Shown here piece after piece: positions 8,112 to 17,943 of a stretch of DNA of 48,015 nucleotides. The position numbers and the translations under genes were made by a program. The stretch's first letter is position 1, and every line of letters begins with the position of its first letter. The notes below the pieces were generated by a model. It made no database searches and was not told the origin of the DNA. It saw only the letters and a program-made list of their open reading frames with translations. Source of the DNA: an uncultured Porphyromonadaceae bacterium (GTDB lineage Bacteria > Bacteroidota > Bacteroidia > Bacteroidales > Muribaculaceae); contig CANPMT010000014.1 in assembly GCA_947575235.1 (NCBI GenBank), positions 1 through 48,015 of the forward strand. Direction: 5' to 3'.

Positions 8112-9305
8112 TTAGACCAGCTTGGCCGATGCCTCGCGGATGCGGCGCATAGCCTCACGGATATTGTCGTCAGATGTAGCGTAGCTCAGTCGCATATAGC
8201 CGGGGGCGCAGAAGGCGGCGCCGTCCACACAGGCCACGTGTGCCTCCTCAAGGAGATACATCACATAGTCGCCGCTGCTCTTGATCTCGCGGTCGCCGCA
8301 TCTCTTGCCGATATACGATTTCACCTCAGGGAAGAGGTAGAAGGCACCCTGCGGATGATTGATAACCCATCCCGGAATCTCCTTTGCGAGGCTCACGATG
8401 AGGTCGCGGCGACGCTCGAACGCCTGGCGCATCTCCTCAACGCAATCCTGCGGACCGTCATAGGCTGCCTCGGCTGCCTTCTGGGCTATCGATGAACAGC
8501 CGGAGGTGTACTGACCCTGAAGTTTGGTGACAGCCTTGGCGATGGCCAACGGTCCGGCCATGTAGCCGATGCGCCAGCCTGTCATGGCATAAGCTTTCGA
8601 CACACCGTTGATGATCACCACGCGGTCGCGCACCGACTCAAACTCAGAGATGCTGTGCACCTCACCCACGAAGTTGATGTGCTCGTAAATCTCGTCGGCC
8701 AGGATGATGATGTCGGGGTATTTCGCCAGCACGTCGGCCAGACCCTTCAGTTCATCATAGCTGTAGATGCTTCCGGTGGGGTTGGAGGGTGAGTTGAGCA
8801 TGATCATGCGTGTCTTCGGTGTGATGGCGGCCTCAAGCTGGGCGGGTGTGATCTTGAAATCCTGGTCGACACCTGCATACACCTCAACAGTGACCCCCTC
8901 GGCCAGTTTCACCATCTCCACATAGCTTACCCATGCCGGAACGGGTATGATCACCTCGTCGCCCGGGTTGATTGTGGCGAGAAGCACATTGCAGAGCTCC
9001 TGCTTGGCACCGTTGCCCACTACAATCTGCTCGGGAGCGAACTCAATCTTGTTCTCGCGCAGCAGTTTGGCGCAGATCGACTTGCGGAGCGACATATAGC
9101 CCGGCACCGGGGTATAGCGGGAATAGTTCTCGTCGACAGCCTTTTTGGCCGCCTCCTTGATAAACTCCGGAGTGTTGAAATCAGGTTCGCCGACCGACAT
9201 GTTGATTACGTCGACTCCCGCGGCCTTGAGCTCCGCGCTCTTCTGCGACATGGCGAGCGTGGCCGATGGTGAGAGCGCCTGGATGCGCTGTGAAATCTGA
9301 ATCAT
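8112..9305 (-). CDS. PLP-dependent aspartate-type aminotransferase
   Basis: A 397-residue fold-type I aminotransferase of the class related to aspartate aminotransferase 1-beta. It probably interconverts aspartate and 2-oxoglutarate with oxaloacetate and glutamate; prephenate activity cannot be excluded. The PLP-binding lysine is K237 in SKAYAMTGWRIGY. Other signatures are NMSVGEPDFNTP near 35-46, SRYTPVPGYMSLR near 61-73, the NSPSNPTG loop near 170-177, and the C-terminal arginine region GYMRLSYATS. The start (MIQISQRIQALSPSATLAM) fits the family. It is preceded by its own promoter and appears monocistronic. Confidence 0.93.
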   Translation of the reverse strand: MIQISQRIQALSPSATLAMSQKSAELKAAGVDVINMSVGEPDFNTPEFIKEAAKKAVDENYSRYTPVPGYMSLRKSICAKLLRENKIEFAPEQIVVGNGAKQELCNVLLATINPGDEVIIPVPAWVSYVEMVKLAEGVTVEVYAGVDQDFKITPAQLEAAITPKTRMIMLNSPSNPTGSIYSYDELKGLADVLAKYPDIIILADEIYEHINFVGEVHSISEFESVRDRVVIINGVSKAYAMTGWRIGYMAGPLAIAKAVTKLQGQYTSGCSSIAQKAAEAAYDGPQDCVEEMRQAFERRRDLIVSLAKEIPGWVINHPQGAFYLFPEVKSYIGKRCGDREIKSSGDYVMYLLEEAHVACVDGAAFCAPGYMRLSYATSDDNIREAMRRIREASAKLV

Positions 9306-9383
9306 TGCTTATATATTTTATGAGTTTCTGAAAATACTGTCCGCGCAGCTCAGGAGTCGTGTGAATCACCCCTGATTGCCTCG

Positions 9384-9414
9384 CGAAGTTAACGATTATT
9401 AATGAGCAAACAAA
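9384..9414 (-). promoter_or_regulatory. Candidate aminotransferase promoter
   Basis: On the minus strand, TTTG (9411-9414) and TAACTTCG (9384-9391, one mismatch to TAnnTTTG) are separated by 19 bases. The predicted leader is about 70-80 bases. It lies back-to-back with the promoter of the plus-strand lipoprotein operon. Confidence 0.5.
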
Positions 9415-9419
9415 AATAT

Positions 9420-9452
9420 TTTGGCGAAAGATAAAAATTTTAGTTAACTTTG
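9420..9452 (+). promoter_or_regulatory. Candidate promoter of the lipoprotein-ABC operon
   Basis: TTTG at 9420-9423 and TAACTTTG at 9445-9452 are separated by 21 bases, a full match to the Bacteroidetes pattern. The leader to the ATG at 9533 is about 75 bases and AT-rich. Confidence 0.65.
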
Positions 9453-9532
9453 TCACCACACACGATGTTCTTCATATAACACCACTATAAATGTGAATAT
9501 ATCGCGTATAAACAAATAACAAAAAAGAGATA

Positions 9533-10909
9533 ATGAAAAAGAGAATCCTTTCAGTAAGGTCAGTGCGTCTGGCCTTGGCATGTATGCTCGTGGCGCTCCT
9601 GCCCGCGCTCAACTCATGTAAGAAGGAGAGCGCCGACGTCACCGACCTCCTCTCATCCGTACCATCCTCAGCATCGGCTGTGGTAGGCTTCAACCTCGGC
9701 ACCATGCTCGAGAAAGCCGGCTGCAAGGTCGAAGGCTCCTCTATCACCCCAGGGCCGGAGGTGGAGCAGTGGATCAACTCGCAGAAGGAATATGTGGCCA
9801 ATGAGAAGGAGGCTCTGAAACTTTTCCTCTCAGGCGAGAGCGGAGTCGACCCCGTTGGCGCCATATATTTTGCCGATGCCTACGACTCGTATATCACGGC
9901 TGCCTTGGCCGACACCGGCAAGTTCATGGAGTTTGTGGAGAAACAGAGCGGCCAGACCTTCGCGGATGCCGGAAATGATGTGAAGGTATGCGGTAATGTG
10001 GCCGTGTGCGGAGCACAGACTTGGGTGAGCATGAGCAGCAAGACTGCAATCGACGCCAAAGCCATAAAGAATTACTCAACCCTTGAGAATGCCCAGAGCT
10101 TCATGGCTAATCCGATATCGGCCAAACTCGCCAACATGACCCATGACGTCACCGCCTGGGGTCAGATCAAACAGCTCGCCAAGAAGGGTCTCTCTTTCGG
10201 CGATGCCGCTTCGGTCAACCTCATCTCAAGCATGCTCTTCGAGAATGCCAATTGCGTGCTTGTCGACCTTGACCTTCTCAAGGGGAAACTCTCGCTGCAG
10301 GCGTCGCTCCTCAACGAGAAGGGTCAGCCGGCCAAATATCTCCTCCCCGCCGATAAGGTTAACGTGAGCGACATAACAGCTCTGGCTACCAATGCCGAAC
10401 TCATCGCCGCCATGTCGATTACAAAGGAATTCACAAAGAAGATAGAGAATGTCAGCTCCTCACTCGGAGGTGATATGTTCGGCCAGGTAATGAAGGCCCT
10501 CAAATCGCTCGACGGCACTGTGGCCGTGGCCCTCGGCAATATCGACAACCCCGGCGAGAGCATCAAGGGTGTTGTCACAACCGACGGCAATCCCTCGATG
10601 GATCTTCTCCAGATCCTGTCGCAGTTCGGCCCCACCCAGAAGGATGGCAAACTGGTTAAATTCGGCAAAGGTACAGTGGCCGGAGGTCTTGACGTGGCTA
10701 AAGTGTCAGACTATCTCAAAGGCTCCACCTTCGGATTCGTGCTCAATGCCAACACCTCCAATCTCAACGGAGCGTCGCTTGGCCTGAGTCTTGTGGCCTT
10801 CAGTATCAATCCGGCTGACGGCGGCGTCACACTCAATCTCAATGCCGAGAGCCAGACTCCCGACGAGAATATCCTTCTCACCCTCCTCAAGAAGAGCATG
10901 GAGAAATAA
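9533..10909 (+). CDS. Secreted lipoprotein, DUF4836-like
   Basis: A 458-residue lipoprotein. A basic, hydrophobic signal (MKKRILSVRSVRLALACML) ends at LNSC, a plausible lipobox with Cys29. The rest resembles the Bacteroidetes lipoproteins grouped as DUF4836: it opens with a VPSSASAVVGFNLGTMLEKAG-like segment and continues as alternating alpha/beta sequence without a catalytic motif I recognise. The family name is a tentative recognition. It is 14 bases upstream of an ABC ATPase and permease pair, so a substrate-capture or accessory role in that exporter is possible, but this is inference from position only. Confidence 0.75.
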   Translation: MKKRILSVRSVRLALACMLVALLPALNSCKKESADVTDLLSSVPSSASAVVGFNLGTMLEKAGCKVEGSSITPGPEVEQWINSQKEYVANEKEALKLFLSGESGVDPVGAIYFADAYDSYITAALADTGKFMEFVEKQSGQTFADAGNDVKVCGNVAVCGAQTWVSMSSKTAIDAKAIKNYSTLENAQSFMANPISAKLANMTHDVTAWGQIKQLAKKGLSFGDAASVNLISSMLFENANCVLVDLDLLKGKLSLQASLLNEKGQPAKYLLPADKVNVSDITALATNAELIAAMSITKEFTKKIENVSSSLGGDMFGQVMKALKSLDGTVAVALGNIDNPGESIKGVVTTDGNPSMDLLQILSQFGPTQKDGKLVKFGKGTVAGGLDVAKVSDYLKGSTFGFVLNANTSNLNGASLGLSLVAFSINPADGGVTLNLNAESQTPDENILLTLLKKSMEK

Positions 10910-10923
10910 TCACACAGATAAAG

Positions 10924-11580
10924 ATGATAGAGAGAATAGACACTATCACACTTAAAGGGATGCTCCCGAAGGTATTCGCCTCCGAGAGCATCCCTTCCTC
11001 AGATGTATGGCGTGGCAATCTCACATTCGAGCGTGGCCGCTTCTACCTTGTGGAGGCTGCCAGCGGGGGTGGGAAGTCATCGATGTGCTCATATATCTTC
11101 GGGGCGCGTACCGACTATGAGGGTGAGCTCCTCTTCAATGGCATGGATGTGGCCGGCCTAAAGATGGAGGAGTGGCAGCGGCTGAGACGCAACAACATAG
11201 CCTATCTGCCGCAGGAACTCTCCCTCTTCCCCGAACTGACAGCCATGCAGAACATCCAGCTCAAGAACTCCCTCACCGGAAGCGTCGAACCGGCGCGCAT
11301 AGAGGAATGGCTGCATGAGTTGGGTATAGACTCACGTAAGGATTATCCCGTGGGGCGGATGTCGATAGGGCAGCAGCAGCGCGTGGGTATAATAAGAGCC
11401 CTCTGCCAGCCATTCGATTTCATATTGCTCGACGAACCCGTGAGCCACCTCGACGAGGAGAACAACAGGAGAGCCGCCGCCATGATAATCGGGGAGGCCC
11501 GGCGTCAGGGAGCCGGAATCATCAGCACCTCCGTGGGTAACCCTCTGCTGATAGAGGATAAGATTAAGATAAGGCTATGA
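10924..11580 (+). CDS. ABC transporter ATP-binding protein, MacB/LolD-like
   Basis: A 218-residue ATPase domain that would power the permease encoded next. Walker A is AASGGGKSS (K51). The Q-loop lies in YLPQELSLFPEL (about 94-105). The signature SIGQQQR (148-153) replaces the more common LSGGQ. Walker B is FILLDEP with catalytic E171, followed by a HLD D-loop. The usual switch histidine after the D-loop (for example in VTHD) is absent: the matching strand reads IISTSVGNP at about 199-207. The N-terminus is also atypical, with about 20 residues before the first strand. It overlaps the permease gene by ATGA. Confidence 0.9.
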   Translation: MIERIDTITLKGMLPKVFASESIPSSDVWRGNLTFERGRFYLVEAASGGGKSSMCSYIFGARTDYEGELLFNGMDVAGLKMEEWQRLRRNNIAYLPQELSLFPELTAMQNIQLKNSLTGSVEPARIEEWLHELGIDSRKDYPVGRMSIGQQQRVGIIRALCQPFDFILLDEPVSHLDEENNRRAAAMIIGEARRQGAGIISTSVGNPLLIEDKIKIRL

Positions 11581-12767
11581 AACTGATTTCACGTCTGTTA
11601 CGAAAGAATACGTCGCCCGCGCGCATCGCGGGCTTTGTGCTGTCAAACTTCATCGGACTGGCCATCATAGCCGGAGGTGTGCAGTTCTATACCGACGCCC
11701 GGTCATTATGGGCCTCTGACGACAGCTTTATCAACAACGATTTCATAGTGGTGAACAAGCAGGTCACCTCAGCCAACGCATGGGATGCTTCGGAGTCGGA
11801 ATTCAAAGAATCTGACATAGCCGACCTCCGCAGTCAGCCCTGGGTGAAGGATGTGGGGGAATTCACCTCGACCGACTATCGCGTATGGGCCTCCGTGAGC
11901 CAAGGGGGGAGAGGTATGTCAACCATGATGTTCTTCGAATCGGTGCCCGACCAGTTTGTCGATGCCCGAGGGGATGATTTCACCTTCGAGCCGGGTAGTG
12001 ATGAGGTGCCCATCATCATATCGAAAGATTACCTTGCCCTCTACAACTTCGGCTTCGCCGGCTCAGCCGGATTGCCCCAGATGTCGGAGAGCATCATGAG
12101 CGGGATACCCCTCCGGCTCACCCTCACCTCCGACGACGGGAGCCGCAGCATCGAGATGCGCGGGCGTGTCAGCGGCTACTCCAACCGTCTCAACACCATA
12201 CTCGTGCCCGAAAGCTTCATGCAATGGAGCAATTCCCGGCTCGGGAGCGGGGTAGGGGAGAAGTCACCCTCGCGCCTCATCATAGCCGTCGGGAGTCCCG
12301 GCGACGTAGCCATCAAGGACTATCTCGACAGCCACGGCCTTGAGGTGGCCGGCGACAAGAGCGGGAGTGCCGCCTCCTTCCTTCTCAACGTAATCACCGG
12401 AATCGTGCTTGCCGTGGGTGGAGTTATCACAATTCTTTCATTCTTTATCCTGCTGCTTTCTATGTCGCTTCTGATGGAGAAAAATCGTGACAAACTGCAC
12501 AGTCTGCTGATGCTTGGATGTGAGGCCCGGAGTGTGTCGGCCCCTTATCTGGGAATAGTGGTGTGGTCGTCGGTGGCAGCCTTTATTCTTGCCGGTGGAT
12601 GTGTGGTGCTTCTGCGTGCCTATTACCTGGATCCGCTGCAGGGTCTGGGAGCAACTACGGGGTCGCTTCTGAGCGGCCTTGGCACGGCGGCTGCCATAAC
12701 ATTGGCAGTGATAATACTGAATTGTGTGGCCGTAAGAAAGAAAGTCATAGAGGCGTGGCGCGTTTGA
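11577..12767 (+). CDS. ABC transporter permease, FtsX/MacB-like
   Basis: A 396-residue inner-membrane protein with the 1+3 membrane topology of FtsX/MacB/LolC permeases. There is one segment at about 17-38, a periplasmic domain of more than 200 residues, and three further segments near 265-293, 318-340 and 362-385. The cytoplasmic turn LLMLGCEARSV near 307-317 corresponds to the conserved coupling region of FtsX domains. The start overlaps the ATPase stop by 4 bases, so the pair is translationally coupled. Substrate unknown; such systems move lipoproteins, peptides or drugs, or act as mechanotransducers. Confidence 0.88.
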   Translation: MKLISRLLRKNTSPARIAGFVLSNFIGLAIIAGGVQFYTDARSLWASDDSFINNDFIVVNKQVTSANAWDASESEFKESDIADLRSQPWVKDVGEFTSTDYRVWASVSQGGRGMSTMMFFESVPDQFVDARGDDFTFEPGSDEVPIIISKDYLALYNFGFAGSAGLPQMSESIMSGIPLRLTLTSDDGSRSIEMRGRVSGYSNRLNTILVPESFMQWSNSRLGSGVGEKSPSRLIIAVGSPGDVAIKDYLDSHGLEVAGDKSGSAASFLLNVITGIVLAVGGVITILSFFILLLSMSLLMEKNRDKLHSLLMLGCEARSVSAPYLGIVVWSSVAAFILAGGCVVLLRAYYLDPLQGLGATTGSLLSGLGTAAAITLAVIILNCVAVRKKVIEAWRV

Positions 12768-13090
12768 CTTTTTGTCAACGGCAACAAAAACATCATGATT
12801 TCTGTAAATGTTAAAAGTGTTAATTAAAAATGTTAACCACTTTAAAACGTTAGTAAGAAGTGTGAAAATAGTTATACATTTGCGCTGATTTTGTCGGCTC
12901 GGCTCATGAAAAACTCAGTTCCGAGGCCCGGGAAAGTAAAAAATGAGACCGAAAGATGATGGTTTGCGAGTGCAGATTATCGTTGTGGTTGACGGCCTTC
13001 CGGCAATGCCGGAGCCGATATTGCAAATGTTAGGATAAATAAAAAAAGAGAGAAATAAAAACAATAACATCAACTAAATTAATTTCTTGC
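12768..13090 (+). promoter_or_regulatory. Upstream region of the Sus-like operon
   Basis: This 323-base non-coding stretch should carry the control signals for the glycan-uptake operon. A TACATTTG at 12875-12882 matches the -7 element, with only a weak -33 (TTAG near 12850-12853). It predicts a leader of about 200 bases. Within that leader, TCCGGC-AAT-GCCGGA (12999-13013) forms a small hairpin. No susR-type or hybrid two-component regulator gene lies in the window, so the inducing sensor is elsewhere. Confidence 0.45.
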
Positions 13091-16000
13091 ATGAAGAACA
13101 TCTGTTTTCATCTGGACAGGAAGTTGTGGCTGACGTTGGCCTTAGTGCTGACTCTCGCACTTCCCGGTTTGGCTCAGAAGATCACTGTTCACGGCTACGT
13201 GGATGATGAGCTTGGGGAGCCTTTGATCGGTGCAACCGTAATGGAGAAAGGTACTGCCAACGGTACTGCCACCGATATCGACGGTAACTTCACACTCAAT
13301 GTCGCCCCGAATGCGACGCTCGTTGTCAGCTATGTCGGCTATGATGCCAAAGAGGTAGCTGTAGACGGTCAGACTAACCTGAAGATTACTCTCGGACAGA
13401 ATGCTACAATGCTTAACGAGACTGTCGTAATCGGTTACGGTAGCGTTAAGAAATCGGATGCCACCGGTTCTGTGTCAGTGATCAAACCTGACGAGATCGA
13501 CGCCGGCATCTCAACTTCAGCCCAGGACCTCCTCGTAGGTGCCTCTCCGGGTGTGGTTGTAACAACCGATGGCGGTAGCCCTACAGGCGGTGCTACAATC
13601 CGTATCCGTGGTGGTTCCTCACTGTCAGCTTCCAATGACCCTCTGATTGTTATCGACGGTGTGCCGATGACCAACCAGAGCCTCGGCGGCGGCATGAGCG
13701 CCCTCACAATGGTCAACCCTAACGATATCGAGAGCATGACTGTGCTCAAGGATGCATCGGCAACCGCTATCTACGGTTCGCGCGCATCTAACGGTGTCAT
13801 CATCATCACAACCAAGAAAGGTAAGGCCGGCAAGCCGGTTGTAAACATCACCGCCAACATGACGGTTAACACAGCCCGCAAGACCCTCGACCTTATGAAC
13901 GGCAACGAGTTCGCCGACTTCGTTAAGGCTAACATGGCGCAGTCTACAATCGACCAGCTTGGTTACAACGGTCAGCTTTACAACACTGACTGGCAGAAAG
14001 AGGTGCTCCGCACAACTATCTCGCAGGACTATACCGCAAGTATCGCAGGTAAGGCCGGTTTCCTCCCCTACCGCGTCAATGCAGGTTATACTAACTCTGA
14101 GGGTATCCTGAAGACCTCTAACATGCAGCGTGTAACTGCAGGCTTCAGCCTTACTCCTAAGTTCTTCGACGACCTCCTCTCAATCCAGGTAAACGTTAAC
14201 GGTACTTACGCCGACCAGCGCAACGCTGACGGCGGCGCTATCGGTGGCGCATCAAGCATGGACCCCACCAAGCCTGTATATACCAACATCGCTATGGAGG
14301 GTAACACCGGCAGATATCTCTACAACGGTTACTACAACTACGCTCCCGCAGGTATCTATGACCTGAACGGTGCGAAGAACCCCCTTCAGCTTCTCAACGA
14401 CGTTGACAGCCACAACAAGACCTGGAGTTCATCTGGTAACCTCCAGATTGATTACGCTCTTCACTTCCTCCCCGAGCTTCACCTTAACCTGAACCTCGGT
14501 TATCAGGTATCGAAGAATGATGCCAAGAGCATCACAGCCGCTAACTCTGTAATGGCTTGGACTAACGACGGTCTCGCAGGTACAGGCGCAGCCGGTGCCG
14601 AGCAGCTCTACAAATGGCATGAGCTCCAGCGCAATACCCTCCTCGACTTCTACATCAACTATAAGAAGGATTTCGAAGCTATCAAGTCTAACCTCGATGT
14701 AATGGTAGGTTACTCTTGGCAGAAGTTCACTTACCTCGGCCGTTCACAGAACTACGTTAACTCACTCGGTTTCGTAAACGCTGAGGGTAATCCCGGCTTT
14801 ACTTATGCCGACGGCAAGTATGTGATGAACACCAGCACTCACGATGCAATCGGTGAGGTTGTGAACAACGCTCCTATGACCCGCTGGGGTAACCCCCTTC
14901 AGCTCGTTTCATTCTTCGGACGTCTGAACTATACTTTCGATGAGACTTACCTCCTTACCTTCACTCTCCGTGATGACGGTAGCTCACGTTTCTCTAAGGA
15001 TACCCGTTGGTCACTCTTCCCCTCTGTGGCTCTCGGCTGGAAGATCAACAACGTAGGCGACCTCCGCGATGTGGCTTGGCTCGATGAGACAAAACTCCGT
15101 CTCGGCTGGGGTCAGACAGGTCAGCAGGATATAGGTTCTTACTTCCCCTACATGCCTATCTACACCAACTCATATCAGCCCGGCTTCCAGTATATCGGCC
15201 CCAACGGCCAGTGGATCAATCCTCTCTATCCGGAGCCTTATGACAACAACATCAAGTGGGAGACAACTACCACCTGGAACGTTGGTCTTGACCTCGGTTT
15301 CTTCAACAACCGACTCACCGCATCTATCGACTGGTATCTCCGCAACACCAAGGACCTTCTCGCTTATGCACCGGCCCTCGGTATGAACACCTCGAACTTC
15401 ATGACTACCAACATCGGTAGCCTCCGCAACTACGGTCTTGAGTTCAACATCGGCGGCAAGCCCGTACAGACTCAGGATTTCGTATGGTCATCTAACATCA
15501 ACATCGCCTGGAACCGCAACAAGATCACCGCTCTTACCGGTGACGCTGCTACCGACGAGATCTCAGCCCGCGACGTACCCTCAGGTACAGGTGGTGCTCT
15601 CCAGTGGCACCTCGTTGGCCAGCCTGCCTTCACTTACCGTGTCTACCAGCAGGTATATGACGCCGACGGCAACCCCGTACCGGGTCAGTATGTCGACCAG
15701 AACGCTGACGGTAAGATCGACGCAAACGACAAGATCAACTACCATTCACCCGAACCCAAGGTTACTCTGAACTGGACCAACAACTTCAGCTACAAGAACT
15801 GGGATCTGAGCTTCGCTCTCCGTGCCAACTTCGGCAACTACGTTTATAACGGTCCCCGTTACGCACGTACCAACCTTGGCACACTCGACCAGTATGGCCT
15901 GAACAACCTCATCAGAAATGAGTTCTATTTCCCCACCTATTCAGAGGAACTCGTATTGAGCGACTACTGGGTTGAGAACGCCTCATTCCTGCGTTGCGAC

Positions 16001-16192
16001 AACATCACACTCGGCTATACTTGGCCTGACCTGATCGACGGCAATATGCGTCTCCGCCTCTACGGCGCAGTGCAGAATCCTTTTGTGATTACAAAATATA
16101 AAGGTCTCGACCCTGAGGTATTCGACGGTATCGACAACAACGTTTACCCCCGTCCTGTAAGCTTCACCATCGGTCTGATCGCTACATTCTAA
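13091..16192 (+). CDS. SusC-type TonB-dependent outer-membrane transporter
   Basis: A 1033-residue SusC/RagA-family porin-like transporter that imports oligosaccharides across the outer membrane with TonB energy. After a signal peptide ending near LPGLAQ comes a carboxypeptidase-D-like regulatory domain (about 30-110, with GEPLIGATVMEKGT). Next are a TonB-box-like segment near NETVVIGYG, the plug domain with DATGSVSVI, IRIRGGSS and PLIVIDGVPM, the VLKDASATAIYGSRASNGVI block, and a long beta-barrel ending in an aromatic residue (IATF). There is no N-terminal STN domain, so it does not look like an anti-sigma-coupled transducer. It heads a SusC-D-E-F operon; the SusE/F partners suggest starch-like glucans, which remains inference. 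Confidence 0.95.
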   Translation: MKNICFHLDRKLWLTLALVLTLALPGLAQKITVHGYVDDELGEPLIGATVMEKGTANGTATDIDGNFTLNVAPNATLVVSYVGYDAKEVAVDGQTNLKITLGQNATMLNETVVIGYGSVKKSDATGSVSVIKPDEIDAGISTSAQDLLVGASPGVVVTTDGGSPTGGATIRIRGGSSLSASNDPLIVIDGVPMTNQSLGGGMSALTMVNPNDIESMTVLKDASATAIYGSRASNGVIIITTKKGKAGKPVVNITANMTVNTARKTLDLMNGNEFADFVKANMAQSTIDQLGYNGQLYNTDWQKEVLRTTISQDYTASIAGKAGFLPYRVNAGYTNSEGILKTSNMQRVTAGFSLTPKFFDDLLSIQVNVNGTYADQRNADGGAIGGASSMDPTKPVYTNIAMEGNTGRYLYNGYYNYAPAGIYDLNGAKNPLQLLNDVDSHNKTWSSSGNLQIDYALHFLPELHLNLNLGYQVSKNDAKSITAANSVMAWTNDGLAGTGAAGAEQLYKWHELQRNTLLDFYINYKKDFEAIKSNLDVMVGYSWQKFTYLGRSQNYVNSLGFVNAEGNPGFTYADGKYVMNTSTHDAIGEVVNNAPMTRWGNPLQLVSFFGRLNYTFDETYLLTFTLRDDGSSRFSKDTRWSLFPSVALGWKINNVGDLRDVAWLDETKLRLGWGQTGQQDIGSYFPYMPIYTNSYQPGFQYIGPNGQWINPLYPEPYDNNIKWETTTTWNVGLDLGFFNNRLTASIDWYLRNTKDLLAYAPALGMNTSNFMTTNIGSLRNYGLEFNIGGKPVQTQDFVWSSNINIAWNRNKITALTGDAATDEISARDVPSGTGGALQWHLVGQPAFTYRVYQQVYDADGNPVPGQYVDQNADGKIDANDKINYHSPEPKVTLNWTNNFSYKNWDLSFALRANFGNYVYNGPRYARTNLGTLDQYGLNNLIRNEFYFPTYSEELVLSDYWVENASFLRCDNITLGYTWPDLIDGNMRLRLYGAVQNPFVITKYKGLDPEVFDGIDNNVYPRPVSFTIGLIATF

Positions 16193-16213
16193 TCTTTAAG
16201 GCTACAACAAACA

Positions 16214-17926
16214 ATGAAATATAATAAATTCTTCCTCGCAGGCAGCATCTTTGTAGCGTCCCTCTCCTTGGGAAGCTGTGTGGGTGACCTCGACCTGCTT
16301 CCTACCGACCCCAGCCAGTTCACTCCTGACCAGTTCGCTCAGGATCCTGCAGGTTATCTCGACAAGGCTATCGCCGGTGTCTACCTGCAGTATGCCACCT
16401 ACGGTGCCAACGGCAATGCTGCCGTACAGGGCTTCGACGGCGGTATGTCAACTTTCCAGCGTGCAGCTTTCATCCTTGAGGAGATTCCTACCGATGAGGC
16501 TTCATGGATTGCTGCCGACACCGACTACGGTTTGTTCCAGTATGGTGTGATACCTACCTCAAACCGTGCCGTGATGGGTACATACTCGCGTTTCTTCATC
16601 AACATCGCGATGTGCAACCAGTTCATGCAGACTGTCAACGCAGGTTACTTCAACCTCACCACTCCCGAGCTTCAGGCAAAGGCTGATGAATATATCCGTC
16701 AGGCCCGTATCCTCCGCGCCGGTGCCTACTGGTATGCTATCGATAACTTCGGTAATGTGCCCTGGGCTGACGAGAGCGTTCAGATGGGTCAGGTAGCTCC
16801 CCAGCTCTCAACCAACTTCGCCGAGGGCCGCAAGGCTGTCTATGAGAAGGTTGTGGCTGACCTTGAGGATGTTGTGGCATGGTATAAGGCTAACGATGCC
16901 AACAACAAGCCCCCTTACGGGTATGTTGGCCTTGATGTGGCTGAGTCACTTCTCGTGAAATACTATCTTAACGCTGAGGTTTACAGCGGCACTGCAGAGT
17001 GGGCGAAATGTCTTGAGCATGCTCAGGCTGTCATCGGCCGTCTCGGTAAGGGTGGTTTCAAGGGCACAGGCCTTTGCAACAACTATTTCCAGAACTTCGG
17101 TGCCAATAACAAGGATTATACAATCGGTGGCGCTGCCGGCGTGAACGAGATTATCTGGACTATCCCCCAGGAGCAGACTTCTATCAATCCTGACGGTAAC
17201 GGTCTGATGTCTTATGCCAATGCAACTTTCATGTGTAACGGTTGGATCGGCACTTCAACACCCGATGATGAGTTCGTTATCGACATTGCTGATTATAATT
17301 CAGGTAATGGCTGGAAGTGTATGCTCGCACGTCCTGAATTTGTTGAGAAGTTCGACTGGAACGAGGATTATTCAGTATCTCCTGACAAGCGTACACAGTG
17401 GTGGGCAACCTCCAAGCAGGGTTTTGCTATGGATAACATCTCTCTCTCTCAGTCAGACTGGGGTCAGAACGGTTATCTCGCTGTTAAGTACACCAACTGG
17501 GCATTCAATGACAATGGCGTTGACGAGGCTAACTCACCCACACCTACCGACCAGCTCGGCGGTGACTACGCTGTCATCCGTCTTGCCGAGATTTATCTCT
17601 CTGCAGCCGAGGCAATCCTCAATGGCGGTGGCTCAAGCAATACTCAGGCTCTTGAGTATGTGAATTACATCCGCGAGCGTGCCGGCATGTCTGCGTTCAC
17701 TTCAATCAACCTCACACAGCTTCAGGATGAGCGTTGCCGCGAGCTTTACACTGAGAACATCCGTCGTAGCGACCTTATCCGTTATGGCAAATGGCTGAGC
17801 GGTTACACCTGGTCATGGAAATACAATGTCAAGGAGGGTACCGACTATCCCGCATCTTTCCTTGTATATCCTATCCCCAGCACTATCGCCGCACGTAACG
17901 GTTATGTACAGAACCCCAACTATTAA
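16214..17926 (+). CDS. SusD-type surface glycan-binding lipoprotein
   Basis: A 570-residue SusD/RagB-family lipoprotein that caps the SusC transporter and binds oligosaccharide at the cell surface. The signal peptide ends in LGSC (Cys22). The family pattern is seen in the N-terminal AIAGVYLQYATYG segment, the TPR-like helices (YIRQARILRAGAYWYAIDNFGNVPW near 160-184), and the C-terminal YVNYIRERAGM and ELYTENIRRSDLIRYGKW blocks typical of SusD homologues. It begins 21 bases after susC and is clearly co-transcribed. Confidence 0.95.
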   Translation: MKYNKFFLAGSIFVASLSLGSCVGDLDLLPTDPSQFTPDQFAQDPAGYLDKAIAGVYLQYATYGANGNAAVQGFDGGMSTFQRAAFILEEIPTDEASWIAADTDYGLFQYGVIPTSNRAVMGTYSRFFINIAMCNQFMQTVNAGYFNLTTPELQAKADEYIRQARILRAGAYWYAIDNFGNVPWADESVQMGQVAPQLSTNFAEGRKAVYEKVVADLEDVVAWYKANDANNKPPYGYVGLDVAESLLVKYYLNAEVYSGTAEWAKCLEHAQAVIGRLGKGGFKGTGLCNNYFQNFGANNKDYTIGGAAGVNEIIWTIPQEQTSINPDGNGLMSYANATFMCNGWIGTSTPDDEFVIDIADYNSGNGWKCMLARPEFVEKFDWNEDYSVSPDKRTQWWATSKQGFAMDNISLSQSDWGQNGYLAVKYTNWAFNDNGVDEANSPTPTDQLGGDYAVIRLAEIYLSAAEAILNGGGSSNTQALEYVNYIRERAGMSAFTSINLTQLQDERCRELYTENIRRSDLIRYGKWLSGYTWSWKYNVKEGTDYPASFLVYPIPSTIAARNGYVQNPNY

Positions 17927-17943
17927 TTATTGCATTTAAGGAA

